Positions 41,942 through 51,081 of a stretch of 64,000 bases of DNA are shown piece by piece (position 1 is the first letter of the stretch; the number at the start of each line of letters is the position of its first letter). Source of the stretch: Nannocystis pusilla (GTDB lineage: Bacteria; Myxococcota_A; Polyangia; Nannocystales; Nannocystaceae); NCBI RefSeq assembly GCF_026626665.1, contig NZ_JAPNKE010000002.1, positions 3,101,204 to 3,165,203 of the forward strand, given 5' to 3'. A program made the position numbers and the translations under genes. Under the pieces are notes generated by a model, which searched no databases, was not told the origin of the DNA, and was given only the letters and a program-made list of their open reading frames with translations.

Positions 41942-42970
41942 ATGCGCAGCGTCCGCCTCTTCGGGCTCCTCGTCACCACCCTGTTCCTCCCCGCCTGCCC
42001 CATCGGCCTGTTCGGCGACGGCGACAGCGACGGCGACGACGACGACGACGACAGCAACGGCGCCAACGGCTTCGTCTCCGCCACCGACGGCGCCACTGCA
42101 GGATGGACCGGCGACACCGCCGGCGGTTGGGACAGCGGCGATCAGCCGACGACCACCGGCATCGAGATGACGGGCGCCGACAACGAGCCCGAGGCCGGCT
42201 GTCCGTGCGCCGAGGGCACCGAGCTCGTGTACGTCCTGTCCGATGTCGGCTCGCTGTGGAGCTTCGATCCGAAGTCCGGCTCGTTCGCCTTCATCGCCGA
42301 CATCCACTGCGGCGGCATGACCGAGACCTATTCGATGGGCGTCAGCCGCAAGGGTCGCGCCTGGATTCAGTACTGGAACGGCGACCTCTACACCGTCGAT
42401 CTCAATGACGCGAGCGACCCGGTCGAGTGCAAGGATCCGGGCTTCGTCCCCGACAATCCGATGTTCCCGCAGTTCGGCATGGCCTTCGTCGCCAACAGCC
42501 TGAACGACCCGTGCGACAAGCTCTACGCCCACTCCGGCATCTCCCCCGACCTCCAGGGTCCCGACGTCGGAGCGCTCGGCGTCATCGATCCGCAGACCCT
42601 CGAGCTGTCGACGATCGCCGGCATCGACTACGCCTGGGGCGAGCTGACCGGCACCGGCACCGGCCGGCTGTTCGCGTTCCAGGGCTCGTCGCCGGCGCTC
42701 CTCACCGAGTACGACAAGGCCACCGGCGACATCATCGACGTGCTCCCCCTGCCCGGCCTGCAGAGCGAGAGCGCGTTCGCCTTCGCCTGGTGGGGCGGCG
42801 ACTTCTACCTCTTCACCTCCACCGGCGACTTCGTCACCAACAGCGAGGTCTGGCACCTCGACTTCGACAACAGCGACGACAGCGACCAGGCGCTCACGCT
42901 GCTCACCCAGGCGCCCATCCGGATCGTCGGCGCCGGCGTCTCGACCTGCGCCCCGCCGCTGCCGATGTGA
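41942..42970 (+). CDS. Lipoprotein with predicted beta-propeller-like domain, unknown function
   Basis: A 342-residue lipoprotein: signal LVTTLFLPACPIG, an Asp-rich acidic stretch (GDGDSDGDDDDDDSNG), a Thr/Gly linker, then about 250 residues of short beta-strand repeats, e.g. LVYVLSDVGSLWSFDPKSGS, KGRAWIQYWNGDLYTVDLND and RLFAFQGSSPALLTEYDKAT, which look like propeller blades. Four Cys may form disulphides. No catalytic motif is visible. The stop at 42968-42970 is followed 17 bp later by a GGACATGTCC run. Confidence 0.72.
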   Translation: MRSVRLFGLLVTTLFLPACPIGLFGDGDSDGDDDDDDSNGANGFVSATDGATAGWTGDTAGGWDSGDQPTTTGIEMTGADNEPEAGCPCAEGTELVYVLSDVGSLWSFDPKSGSFAFIADIHCGGMTETYSMGVSRKGRAWIQYWNGDLYTVDLNDASDPVECKDPGFVPDNPMFPQFGMAFVANSLNDPCDKLYAHSGISPDLQGPDVGALGVIDPQTLELSTIAGIDYAWGELTGTGTGRLFAFQGSSPALLTEYDKATGDIIDVLPLPGLQSESAFAFAWWGGDFYLFTSTGDFVTNSEVWHLDFDNSDDSDQALTLLTQAPIRIVGAGVSTCAPPLPM

Positions 42971-42987
42971 CGCGCGACTGTCGATAA

Positions 42988-43026
42988 GGACATGTCCCAT
43001 CGAACATGTCCTCATCGACATATCCA
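42988..43026 (+). repeat. Three-unit GGACATGTCC run after the lipoprotein gene
   Basis: Units at 42988 (GGACATGTCCCATC), 43002 (GAACATGTCCTCATC) and 43017 (GACATATCC), spacing 14 and 15 bp. It lies in the convergent gap before the alpha/beta hydrolase gene. Confidence 0.82.
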
Positions 43027-43121
43027 CAGCCACTCATTCGGTCGGTACCACCCGGCGCCGCTGCGGCACGCCGTGAGCCCCGCCCCAATTCCTCGAGCCC
43101 GCCACCGGACGGGCGCTCTGC

Positions 43122-43787
43122 TCATTCGGTCGCGGCCAGGAACGCCGCCGCGCGGGCCAGCACCGCCGGGCGCCACTGCAGCACGCTGTGGGCCCCGCCC
43201 ACCAGCTCCGGATCGATCCCCGGCAGCGCGGTCTCGGCGACGCCGACCAGCCCGTCGTTGTTGCCGGCGATCCAGCGCGAATAGCCGCGCTCGCCCTTGT
43301 GCTTGCCGCCGGCGAGGATCAGCACCTGCGCGCTCGTCGGCGGCGGCGGCAGCGTGGCCGCGTGATCGGGCTGCAGCACATCGGCCGCGGCGCCGTACAG
43401 CCAGCGGAACGGCTTGAACCCGCGGAAGCGGGCGGCCAGCGCCGCGCCCTGGTTCGGCGGCGCCAGCATGGCCACGCGCTGGCGATGCGCCTGCTCGGCC
43501 GCGCCGGGCCGCGCGAGGTAGGCCCGCGCGACCAGCCCGCCCATGCTGTGGGTCAGGATCCCGAGCATCGGCACCTTCTGGCCTTCGAGCCAGGTGGCGA
43601 TGAACTGCTCGAGCCGCTCCGCGTGGCGCTCGAGGCTGTCGCTGCGCGTCGCGTAGCCGAAGGCCGCCGCCTGGAAGCCGCGGTTGCGCAGATACCGGAC
43701 CACCGGCCACAGGCCCACGCGCGAGCGCAGAGCCCCGTGGATCACCACCACCGGGATCGCCGGGCGCGTCACGTTCGCGGCGTCCAC
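43122..43787 (-). CDS. Alpha/beta-hydrolase, lipase-like
   Basis: A 221-residue hydrolase starting at a GTG (43787). It has the oxyanion strand PVVVIHGALRSRVGLWPVVR, the nucleophile elbow LTHSMGGLVAR (H-S-M-G-G), and a late acidic/His pair (AGNNDGLVGVAETALPG ... GGAHSVLQW) fitting a Ser-Asp-His triad. It resembles PGAP1/triacylglycerol-lipase-like bacterial enzymes with no lid. The start overlaps the end of the preceding lgt gene (after repair) by 19 bp, which suggests translational coupling and a possible role in lipid turnover. Confidence 0.8.
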   Translation of the reverse strand: MDAANVTRPAIPVVVIHGALRSRVGLWPVVRYLRNRGFQAAAFGYATRSDSLERHAERLEQFIATWLEGQKVPMLGILTHSMGGLVARAYLARPGAAEQAHRQRVAMLAPPNQGAALAARFRGFKPFRWLYGAAADVLQPDHAATLPPPPTSAQVLILAGGKHKGERGYSRWIAGNNDGLVGVAETALPGIDPELVGGAHSVLQWRPAVLARAAAFLAATE

Positions 43788-44643
43788 GGGCCCCCTCCCA
43801 CTGCCGGGCCACGCCCGGCTGCGCCGCCGCGCGCGCGGACAGCATCCACCACGCGACCGCGGCCGCCAGCAACAGCCCGAGGCCCGAGACCTGATGCAGC
43901 CGCAGCGGTCCGAGCGTCAGCGGCGACGCGTCGAAGCGCAGCGGCTCGAACAGCACCGCGCGGCCGAGCAGGAACACCGCCGCGACCGCGAGGAACGTCT
44001 GACCCGAGAACCGCCGGAGCCGGCGCATCAGCAGGCCGACCCCCAGCGCCACCGCGCAGGTCGCCGCGAGGTAGAGCTGGACCGGATGCACCGGCGCCGA
44101 CGTCGCCTCGCTCAGTCCGGGCAGCCCGGGGAACGCCGCCGTGTGCAGCAGGAACGCCGGCGAGCCCGCGGGGTACGTGACCCCGAGGACATGTCCGAAG
44201 TCACCTGGCCCGACGTACATGCCGAAGTCGGCCCCGGCGAAGAACGCACCGACGCGCTCGAGCACCCCGCCGAGCGCGACCGCCGGCGCCCAGCAGTCGA
44301 GCCAGGCGAGCGTCGGCACGCGGAAGCGGCGGCAGCCGATCGCCGCCACCGCCAGCGCCGCGAACAGCCCGCCGAACACTGCCAGGCCGCCGGCCGGCAG
44401 CGAGCGCAGGTGCGACAGCTCGAGCGCCTGGCCCTGCTGCAGCAGGTAGCTCGCGCGCGCCGCGAGCAGCCCGGCGATCGCCGACAGCACGAACACCGTG
44501 CCGAGGACCTCGGTCGGCAGCTTGTCGCGGCGAGCCAGCAGCAGGGAGAGCAGCCAGGCCGTCACCAGCGCGACGGCGACGGCGAGCCCATACGGCGTGA
44601 TGGCCCACCCGAGACCCGGGAGGGTGAACAGCTCGGGCGCCAT
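43769..44643 (-). CDS. lgt: Prolipoprotein diacylglyceryl transferase-like protein (frameshifted near 43795)
   Basis: Membrane enzyme family that attaches diacylglycerol to the lipobox Cys, consistent with the many lipoproteins here. Visible: SLPAGGLAVFGGLFAALAV, GGVLERVGAFFAGADFGMYV (the GR-x-G-type catalytic region, with ER in place of GR), HPVQLYLA and VFLLGRAVLFEPLRF. The uninterrupted frame runs on through the hydrolase gene to 43012 as Arg-rich sequence; adding one base in the G run near 43795 gives a natural stop at 43769 and 291 residues, the normal length. FGHVLGVTYP lies over two repeat units (44187-44212). The changed catalytic box makes a divergent paralogue possible. Confidence 0.72.
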
Positions 44644-44652
44644 CGTCGCGGG

Positions 44653-45027
44653 TCACTCTTCGGCGTAGACCGCCTCTTCCTTCTCTTGCGCCTCTTTACA
44701 CTGGATGCACAGCGGCGTCTCCGGCCGTGCTTGCAGGCGCTTGAGCGAGATCGGCTCCTCGCACTCCTCGCAGGTGCCGTAGGTGTTCTGGTCGATCTTG
44801 CGGAGCGCGAGGTCGATCTTCTCCATCAAGAACTTCTCGCGCCCCCGCAGGCGGAAGCTGAACGCCTGCATGTACTCGCTGGACGCCTGGTCGACCTCGT
44901 CGAAGCGATCGTCGGGCGACAGCACCATGTCGCTCTCGAGCGTACGCTGTGCCTGACTGATGAGGGCGTTCCTCCGCTCGATGAGCATCGCGCGGAATTT
45001 CTCGTTCTGAGCTTTCGTCAAGGCCAT
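44653..45027 (-). CDS. dksA: DksA/TraR-family zinc-finger transcription factor
   Basis: A 124-residue RNA polymerase secondary-channel factor that works with ppGpp on rRNA and amino-acid promoters. It has the coiled-coil N-terminal domain (FRAMLIERRNALISQAQRTL) with the acidic tip DDRFDEVDQAS, and a four-Cys zinc finger CEECEEPISLKRLQ ... CIQC. The finger has all four Cys. It ends 9 bp before the ATG of lgt on the same strand. Confidence 0.92.
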   Translation of the reverse strand: MALTKAQNEKFRAMLIERRNALISQAQRTLESDMVLSPDDRFDEVDQASSEYMQAFSFRLRGREKFLMEKIDLALRKIDQNTYGTCEECEEPISLKRLQARPETPLCIQCKEAQEKEEAVYAEE

Positions 45028-45143
45028 CGTGACGACTCCGTCCTCTCTGGGGTGCGCACCGAACAGATCCCCGGTCAGGCAGTGTGGGGCCCGGGCTCGC
45101 AGGTTGTCCAGGGCGGACCGCCAGAATGGGGCGGCAGGGTAGC

Positions 45144-46011
45144 TTAGCGAGTGTCCTGGGTAAACACCCCGCGGACAAAGAAGCTCAGGAGTTCGTCAGC
45201 GAGCCGATCTGGATCGGCGAAGGGCGTGGCCGGCGCCGCGGAGGCGACACCGGCGTCGTCTGGCCCGCTCGCTGCCGACGACGCCGAAGGCTCGCTCGCT
45301 TCGCCCGCGAGCGCAGTCGGCGCGGTCGAGGTCGCGCGTCGTCCCGCGAGCATGCGCGTGAGGATCTCTTTCAGCGCACCGGAGCGCTGACGGCGATGAT
45401 CGTCTCGTCGCACTCGCGCGCGATCCCGAGGCGATGCCCGACGCGGACCGCCTGTCCGATCAGTCCGATCACTTGCTCGTAGAACAAGTCGAGCTGCGCC
45501 CGCGCCTCGGCATCGAGCGCGTCGTCGCGGAGCACGATCGTCGCGAGATCTTCGTGCTGCAGCACGGTGTGGATCACACGGCGAAAGTTGGCCCGCATCT
45601 GAGCCAGCGGTTCGCCCTCGGTCGGGTCGAGCGAGATCTTGCGGACGCTGCCGCGAATGACCGCCAAAAACCCCGCCGAAAGAGCGGCGAAGATCTCACG
45701 CTTGTTCGTGAAGTAGAGATAGAAAGTGCCGCGCGCGATCCGGGCGGCGTCGATGATGTCGCCGACCGACGTCGCGTGGTAGCCCTTCTCCTTGAACACC
45801 TGGGTGGCGGCCGCCAGGATGAGCCCGCGTCGCTGTTCCCGCCGCGCTTGCGCACGCGCAGAACGGCCGTCCGTACCGCCTTCAGCCTCGCTCGCGGCCC
45901 CTTCGTCCGCGGCCGAGTCCGGTCGCCCCGCAACCGGCCGCAGGCGGCCAAAACCGCGCGGATCGGCGGCGGCGAGGCGCCCTCGGCGGCCGGTCCTGTC
46001 CCCTCGTCCAT
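45144..46011 (-). CDS. TetR-family transcriptional regulator (frameshifts near 45850-45900 and 45385)
   Basis: The DNA-binding domain reads REQRRGLILAAATQVFKEKG followed by YHATSVGDIIDAARIARGTF and YLYFTNKREIFAAL, a textbook TetR HTH. The ligand domain continues (FRRVIHTVLQHEDLATIVLR; LDLFYEQVIGLIGQAVR) and, after a break near 45385, ends GALKEILTRMLAGRR plus a Pro/Ala/Ser tail and LADELLSFFVRGVF. The N-terminal start is uncertain: the most likely ATG (46011, MDEGTGPAAEGASPPP) is in another frame from the HTH. The N-terminal extension before the HTH is low-complexity. It is divergent from a small RHH-type gene (102 bp). Confidence 0.75.
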
Positions 46012-46112
46012 CCCCGGCGCGCCGTGGTCGGCGTCATGCTCGCGGTTGACAGCCAAACGCCGCGAAGCCTACCCTAAATTCCGCGATTTTCACCAGCGGA
46101 GACCACATCGGC

Positions 46113-46322
46113 ATGGCTAGCTCGGACAAGCGCAAGCAGTCGCTCTATTTCCCCGAACAAATGCTAAAGGAGATCCAGGAGGAGGCGAATCGCCAAGACC
46201 GCTCGCTTTCGTGGATCGTCCAGAAAGCCTGGAAGATCGCGCGCAAGGACATCATGAAGTACCCCAGCGTCAACGAGCTCGCGGATGACGCCCCGGATGA
46301 CGAGCGCGGGCGGAACGAGTAA
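46113..46322 (+). CDS. Small ribbon-helix-helix-like protein (TIGR04563-type family)
   Basis: A 69-residue protein with the family-like core KRKQSLYFPEQMLKEIQEEA then RSLSWIVQKAWKIARKDI, a beta strand plus two helices like CopG/Arc repressors. I recognise this pattern from a small family (TIGR04563) expanded in some myxobacteria; whether it binds DNA or an antitoxin-type partner is not known. No toxin gene is visible beside it. The next gene starts inside its 3' end (ATG at 46297), so the two are probably co-translated. Confidence 0.75.
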   Translation: MASSDKRKQSLYFPEQMLKEIQEEANRQDRSLSWIVQKAWKIARKDIMKYPSVNELADDAPDDERGRNE

Positions 46323-47243
46323 CCGCGCTCTCGACCCCCTTGCGGCGGGGCCGCTCGCGCTTCGCCTGCGGCGCGACGACGGGGCCTCGATTCGCCTCTT
46401 CGTCAGCGGCCCCAAGGACGCTCCCCGCCCGCGATCCTGATCCTGGACGGCCTCGGCTGTGCAGGATGGGCCTTTGAACGCATCGTGCCGCTGCTCAGCG
46501 AGCAGCGGCGCGTCGTGTTCATGCACTATCGCGGGCATGGACAATCCCCCGACCCACCGCGGCCGTGGCGGCTCAGCATTCCCACGCTGGCCGACGACGC
46601 CGCGGCGGCATGCGAGCACCTCGGCATCGGCCCGGTGGTCGCGGTCGGCTTTTCCATGGGCTTCCCGGTCGCGCTGGAGCTGTACCGCCGGCACCGCGAA
46701 CGCGTGGCCGGCTTGCTCTCGCTCGCCGGGCCCAGCGGCCGCGTGCTCGACAGCTTCCAGGGCACGCAGAACTTCCGCCGCCTGCTGCCGCTCGCGCTCG
46801 CGGCCACCAAGATCGCCCGCGACGTCACGACCCGTACGTGGCGCAAGTGGCTGCCCTCGCCCCTCTCGCGCGAGCTCAGCCTGCGCAGCGGCCAGGTCAA
46901 CGCCGAGCGCATCGAGGTCGCCGACCTCGAGCTGTACATGCGCGGCATCGCGGCGATGAACCCCGAGCTGTTCCTCGCGGTCGTCGACGAGGCCCAGCGC
47001 CACAGCGCCGCCGATGTCCTGCCGACCATCGCCGTGCCCACGTTGGTGGTCGCCGGGGCGCGCGACAACTTCGTCCCGCTGGCGACGATGCGGGCCCTGG
47101 TGGCCCAGATCCCCCGCGCCCAGTGGAAGGTCTACCCCGCCGCCACGCACGCGCTGCCGGCCGAATTCCCGCTGGAGATCGCCGACGAGATCGCCGGCTT
47201 CATCGACCACACCGTGGCGCCCTCGATGTCCTCGGGGACATGA
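46297..47243 (+). CDS. Alpha/beta-hydrolase (frameshifted near 46432)
   Basis: About 315 residues when repaired. N-terminal part (MTSAGGTSNRALDPLAAGPL ... ASIRLFVSGPKDAP) is in the frame starting at 46297 and overlaps the previous gene by 26 bp; after a break near 46432 it continues ILILDGLGCAGWAFERIVPL. The nucleophile elbow is VVAVGFSMGFPVALE (G-x-S-x-G); the acid and His lie in VAGARDNFVPLATM and YPAATHALPAEFP. It fits alpha/beta-hydrolase fold esterases and haloalkane-type relatives, substrate unknown. The last residues (TVAPSMSSGT) and stop codon are inside a GACATG repeat run. Confidence 0.82.
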
Positions 47244-47274
47244 CCTTCGGGACATGGCCGAAGGGCCATGAGAA
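47225..47274 (+). repeat. Four-unit GGACATG run at the hydrolase stop codon
   Basis: Units near 47225 (GATGTCCTCGG), 47236 (GGACATGACCTTCG), 47250 (GGACATGGCCGAAG) and 47264 (GGCCATGAGAA), the last three exactly 14 bp apart. The stop codon TGA (47241-47243) is made by the second unit. Confidence 0.82.
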
Positions 47275-47635
47275 ACGGCTGCCTTCGTCCCCGGGGCCAG
47301 CGTCGTCCGCGTCCGTCATCGGCGCTCCCGGCATCACCGCGCCCTTTGGCCGGAGGCGTCGCCGTCGAGTATTCCGGGTCCATGCTCCTGGCATCGACGC
47401 GCGCCCGGCTCCGCGCGTCCCGCGAGCTCCCTCGATCGGCTCCGTCACCGCGGGCAGTCGCGCGTCCTCGCGAGGGCGGCGTGCACAGACGAGCATCCAC
47501 GATCGGTTCCCCGCGGCCCGGGGCTCGTAGCTCGATCAGGCGCGGCCCGCAGAGCCCCCAGCTCTCCCCAGGGGCACGCTCGCCGCGGCGGGGTCTGAGC
47601 AGCGAAGGGTCTACCGGCTCAGGTCCGCGCCGGTC
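47275..47635. other. Non-coding convergent gap
   Basis: No gene is seen. Open frames here are Arg/Ser/Ala-rich shadows. Apart from the repeat run at its left edge nothing structured is evident; an intrinsic terminator for either neighbour is not obvious. Confidence 0.5.
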
Positions 47636-48988
47636 TCACTTGGGCTTCGCGGTGGGCGCCGCGGAGCTGGCGGCCTCGTCCTTCTCGACGACGAAGCGGA
47701 CCAGCTTCTTGATGGTGTTGTTGCGCTCGATGTTGCCGAGGATCTTCACCAGGTCGTCGTACGCCTTGGGGTCCTTGAGCAGCTTGCCGAGCGTGCCGTC
47801 GCCCTTCTCGATGGTCGAGACGACCTTGCTGACGTTGTCGAGCGTCTCCTCGAGGTCCTTCACCATCTCGCCCTTCGGGTCGTAGACGACCTTGGCGAGC
47901 AGGCTCTTGTTGTTCGGGTCCTTGAGGTCCTTGATGACCGTCGAGACGTCCGACATCACCTTGCGGCCGTCGTCGACCAGCGGCTGCAGGTTGTCGTCGA
48001 TCTTCGTCATGCTGCTCTTGGCCTTGGCGACGAAGCCGTTGAGGTTCTGCGCGGTGTCGCGGACGCTGCGGAGCGTCGCTCCGAAGTCGCGCACGTACTG
48101 GTCGTCGTTGAGCAGCGCGCCGACCAGGCCCTTGCCCTCGGCGATCTGGCGCGACACCTCGTTGACGTTGGCGAGCAGGCCCTGGACGTTGCGGATCGTC
48201 TTCTCGTCGCCCATCGCCGACGCGAGCTCGGCGATGCCGCCGATCGTCTCCTCGACCTTGCCGAACACGCCGTCGACGCGCTCCTTGACGTTGTCGAGCT
48301 CCTCGATGAGCGAAGGCGTGGTCTGGATCCGGCCGCCGGAGGGGATCGGCGCGCCGCGGCCGACCGAGATCTGGACCAGCTGATCGCCGAGGAGGCCGTT
48401 CTGCGACACCGTCGCGCGGCTGTCCTCGCGGATGTGCTGCAGGCTGTCGGCGAACACGCTGAGGGTCACGCGGATGCGCTTGTGGTCGGTCGTGAAGCCG
48501 TCGCACACGCCCGTGTTGCCGGTCCACGAGACGCGGCGGTAGCGGCGGCGGAACTCCTGCGTGACGCACACCTCGTCCTCGCGGCACTGCGAGTCTTCCT
48601 CGCACGGCGGGTGGAGGTCCTTGTTGAAGGAGTACGCCTCGAGCTCGGCGCACTTGCCCTCGGGCGCGCAGAACATGGTGCGGTCGCAGTCGTCGGTGCG
48701 CTCCTGGCCGAAGCGGCCGCGGTCCTCGGTCAGCGGGTTGCACGGGTACTCGAGCTCGACGAACTCGCGGTCCTGCACCACCCCGATCTCGATGCCCTCG
48801 AGCTGGACCGGGCTGCCCTTCTTGAGGCCCGAGACCTGGCGGAAGTCGGCGTAGACGAGGCCCTTCTCCTTCCAGGTGCCCTTGCCCTGACCGATGATGA
48901 AGATCGACAGCACCCCGACGGCGCCGAGGCCCAGCACGAACAGGCCGACGATCATGTTGAGGCGTGCTTCGTCCTTGCGGTTGGCCAT
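47636..48988 (-). CDS. mlaD: MCE-domain lipid-transport substrate-binding protein (MlaD-like), with Cys-rich insert
   Basis: 450 residues. N-terminal membrane anchor (LNMIVGLFVLGLGAVGVLSIF) then an MCE domain that starts GLVYADFRQVSGLKKGSPVQ and ends SRATVSQNGLLGDQLVQISV. Between them lies an insert of roughly 90 residues with eight Cys (e.g. CDRTMFCAPEGKC, CEEDSQCREDEVC), not present in ordinary MlaD. The C-terminal 200 residues are long amphipathic helices (GKVEETIGGIAELASAMGDE; GDGTLGKLLKDPKAYDDL) as in PqiB/YebT- or mammalian-cell-entry-type proteins that form periplasmic tunnels. The ATG at 48988 shares its first base with the stop of the ATPase gene (TGATG), so translation is coupled. 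Confidence 0.9.
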   Translation of the reverse strand: MANRKDEARLNMIVGLFVLGLGAVGVLSIFIIGQGKGTWKEKGLVYADFRQVSGLKKGSPVQLEGIEIGVVQDREFVELEYPCNPLTEDRGRFGQERTDDCDRTMFCAPEGKCAELEAYSFNKDLHPPCEEDSQCREDEVCVTQEFRRRYRRVSWTGNTGVCDGFTTDHKRIRVTLSVFADSLQHIREDSRATVSQNGLLGDQLVQISVGRGAPIPSGGRIQTTPSLIEELDNVKERVDGVFGKVEETIGGIAELASAMGDEKTIRNVQGLLANVNEVSRQIAEGKGLVGALLNDDQYVRDFGATLRSVRDTAQNLNGFVAKAKSSMTKIDDNLQPLVDDGRKVMSDVSTVIKDLKDPNNKSLLAKVVYDPKGEMVKDLEETLDNVSKVVSTIEKGDGTLGKLLKDPKAYDDLVKILGNIERNNTIKKLVRFVVEKDEAASSAAPTAKPK

Positions 48989-49747
48989 CAGTCCTGGTCC
49001 TCGTGATAGATGCCGTTGATGAACTCGTGGACCTCGGGCGCCGGGTTCGCCTGGATCTCGGCGGGCGTGCCGATGTACGGGAACTTCCGCTGCCACAACA
49101 TCGCCACGCGGTTCGAGCAGTTCCACGCGATCGGCATGTCGTGGGTCACGACGATGCTGGTCACGCCGAGCTCTTTCTGCAGCTTCCGGATCATGTGGCC
49201 GATGCGCTCGATGTTGGCCGGGTCGAGGCCCGTCGTCGGCTCATCGTACAAGATCACCTCGGGCTTGATAGCGATCGATCGCGCGAGCGCGGCGCGCTTG
49301 CGCATGCCGCCGCTGAGGCTGGCGGGCATCCGATAGAGGATGTCCTTGTCGTACCCGAGACCCACCATGTCGAGGCACTCCCTCGCGCGCTCGAGCATCT
49401 CCTGGTCCGACATCTTGGTGTGCTCGCGCAGCGCGTAAGTGACGTTGTCGAACACGCTCATGGAGTCAAAGAGCGCGCCGCCCTGGAACACCATCGCCAC
49501 GTTGCGCCGCAGCTCGCGGAGGTTCTCGGCGTCCATCTCGCCGACCTCCTTGCCGCGGTACAACACGTGGCCGGCGTCGTACGGCAGCAGCCCGATCATC
49601 AGCTTGAGGCACACGCTCTTGCCCATGCCGCTGCCGCCGATGATCAGTGAACGTCTCGCCGGGCTCGACGGCGAAGCTCATGTCCTCGTAGATGATGTTG
49701 TCGCCGAAGCGCTTGTAGACGTTGCGGAGCTCGATGATCGGCGCCAT
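48988..49747 (-). CDS. mlaF: ABC transporter ATPase, MlaF-like (frameshifted near 49645)
   Basis: ATP-binding subunit of a lipid-transport complex with MlaE and MlaD. The N-terminus (MAPIIELRNVYKRFGDNIIY) is in one frame; after a one-base break near 49645 it continues LIIGGSGMGKSVCLKLMIG (Walker A GGSGMGKS), Q-loop VFQGGALFDSMSV, signature LSGGMRKRAALAR, Walker B VILYDEPTTGLDP and the switch His in VTHDMPIAW. The sequence GGALFDSM after the Q-loop and the NCSNRVAML segment are typical of MlaF-type ATPases. About 253 residues. It sits 6 bp downstream of mlaE. Confidence 0.92.
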
Positions 49748-49753
49748 GGCGAA

Positions 49754-50539
49754 CTATCCGACCGGCAGGAAGATCGTCGTCAGCACGAAGTCGAACACGA
49801 TGATCGCCACGCTGGTGGCGACCACGGTGTTGGTGGTGGAGATACCGACCGCCTCGGTGCCGAACTTGGTCTGAAAACCCTGGTAGCAGCCGATGAGACC
49901 GACCAGCAGGCCGAACGTGAACGACTTCACGAGGCCCGAGATGTAGTCCATCGGGTACAGCTCGTCGATGTACGTCTCGTAGAAGTACTCGGCCGGGACG
50001 TCGAACACGAGGTCGGCGATGAAGGCGCCGCCGATCAGCGCGAGGACGTTGCCGTAGATGTTGAGCAGCGGCAGCGTGACGGTCGACGCGACGAGGCGCG
50101 GCCACACCAGCTTCTTGATCGGGTCGGCGCCGAGCGAGGCGATGGCGTCGATCTGCTCCGAGACCTTCATCGACCCGAGCTCGGCGGTGACGCCCGTCGC
50201 GATCTTGGCGCCGATCGTCAGCGCCATCAGCGTGGGCACGAGCTCGCGCACGAGCGCGAGCGCGGCCGCCGAGCCGACGGCGTTCTTGGCGCCGAAACCC
50301 ATCAGCGCCTCGCCGAACTGCCACGTCAGCGCCATGCCGACGAACACGCCCATGAGCGTCGACAGCGGGAGGCTGCGGATGCCGAGGGCGACGATCTGCG
50401 AGAATATGTCGTAGATGCCCCACGGCCGCTGGACGCCGCGGATCAGCGACCGCCCGAGCAGGAGCGAGATGCCGCCCGCCCAGTCGAAGCCGGCGCGGAT
50501 CGCTTCACCGATGTATTCGAACGGTCTGCGCACGCTCAC
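49754..50539 (-). CDS. mlaE: ABC transporter permease, MlaE-like
   Basis: A 261-residue permease of the MlaE family. It has about five membrane segments and the family's conserved cores: SLPLSTLMGVFVGMALTWQF, LVRELVPTLMALTIGAKIAT (the permease-ATPase contact region ELGSMKVSEQIDAIASLGAD follows) and SGLVKSFTFGLLVGLIGCYQ with GISTTNTVVATSVAIIVFDF. It works with MlaF and MlaD in moving phospholipids between inner and outer membranes. The ATG at 50539 overlaps the stop of the upstream lipoprotein gene by 4 bp (ATGA). Confidence 0.93.
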   Translation of the reverse strand: MSVRRPFEYIGEAIRAGFDWAGGISLLLGRSLIRGVQRPWGIYDIFSQIVALGIRSLPLSTLMGVFVGMALTWQFGEALMGFGAKNAVGSAAALALVRELVPTLMALTIGAKIATGVTAELGSMKVSEQIDAIASLGADPIKKLVWPRLVASTVTLPLLNIYGNVLALIGGAFIADLVFDVPAEYFYETYIDELYPMDYISGLVKSFTFGLLVGLIGCYQGFQTKFGTEAVGISTTNTVVATSVAIIVFDFVLTTIFLPVG

Positions 50540-51081
50540 CCGCCCCGGATCGGGAAGGCAAACCCGTTGACGACCTTGGCGAAGTCTCCGCGTCCGCTCT
50601 CAAAGCTGCGCGGCGGCGCGATGTACTCGAGGTCGAACAGGCAGCCGTCTTTCTTCACCACGTAGATCTCCATCTGGGTCTTGATGACCCCGTCGATGGA
50701 GGCAAGCACGACGGTGCGGACCGCGTCGCGCTGGACCAGCGTGACGCGATCCTGCGACACCACCTCCCACTCACGAAAATCGATGCGCAAGTGGTCGGTG
50801 AACTGCTCGAGCGAGCTGTCGCCGTGCATCTCGCACTGGCTGTCGAGCACGATGACGGCGTCGAGCCCGTCATTGTACCACGCGACCTGGGTGCCCTTTT
50901 GCGAGAGCGGACGCCAGGCCGAGCCGGGGCTTCCGAAGCTGTAGGTCGCTTCATGCGAGACCGACGTCTCACGGCGCTTGTAGTAGGTGTTACCGTAGCC
51001 GACCCAGCCGCTGCACCCCGTGGCCACCACGGAGACGAGAGCGACGCCGAGAAGGACCTGGGGGGAGCTGGAGGGCCGCAC
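50536..51081 (-). CDS. Lipoprotein at the head of the Mla-like operon, unknown function
   Basis: About 181 residues from the GTG at 51081, which gives a 22-residue signal ending VVATGC; an ATG at 51150 would add 23 residues. The mature protein is a compact mixed domain (VAWYNDGLDAVIVLDSQCEM; LRIDFREWEVVSQDRVTLVQ; IDGVIKTQMEIYVVKKDGCL) without a recognised family. The 4-bp overlap with mlaE and same orientation strongly link it to the transporter; it could be an accessory or outer-membrane component. The frame is intact. Confidence 0.7.
   Translation of the reverse strand: MRPSSSPQVLLGVALVSVVATGCSGWVGYGNTYYKRRETSVSHEATYSFGSPGSAWRPLSQKGTQVAWYNDGLDAVIVLDSQCEMHGDSSLEQFTDHLRIDFREWEVVSQDRVTLVQRDAVRTVVLASIDGVIKTQMEIYVVKKDGCLFDLEYIAPPRSFESGRGDFAKVVNGFAFPIRGG

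Noticed and set aside
43012..44643. One 543-residue Lgt-hydrolase fusion
   Set aside because: The second half of this frame is Arg-rich nonsense lying across the hydrolase gene in its own frame; one base in the G run near 43795 restores a normal Lgt-like end at 43769.
46113..47243. Toxin-antitoxin pair (small RHH protein plus overlapping gene)
   Set aside because: The overlapping partner is clearly an alpha/beta-hydrolase, not a toxin fold.
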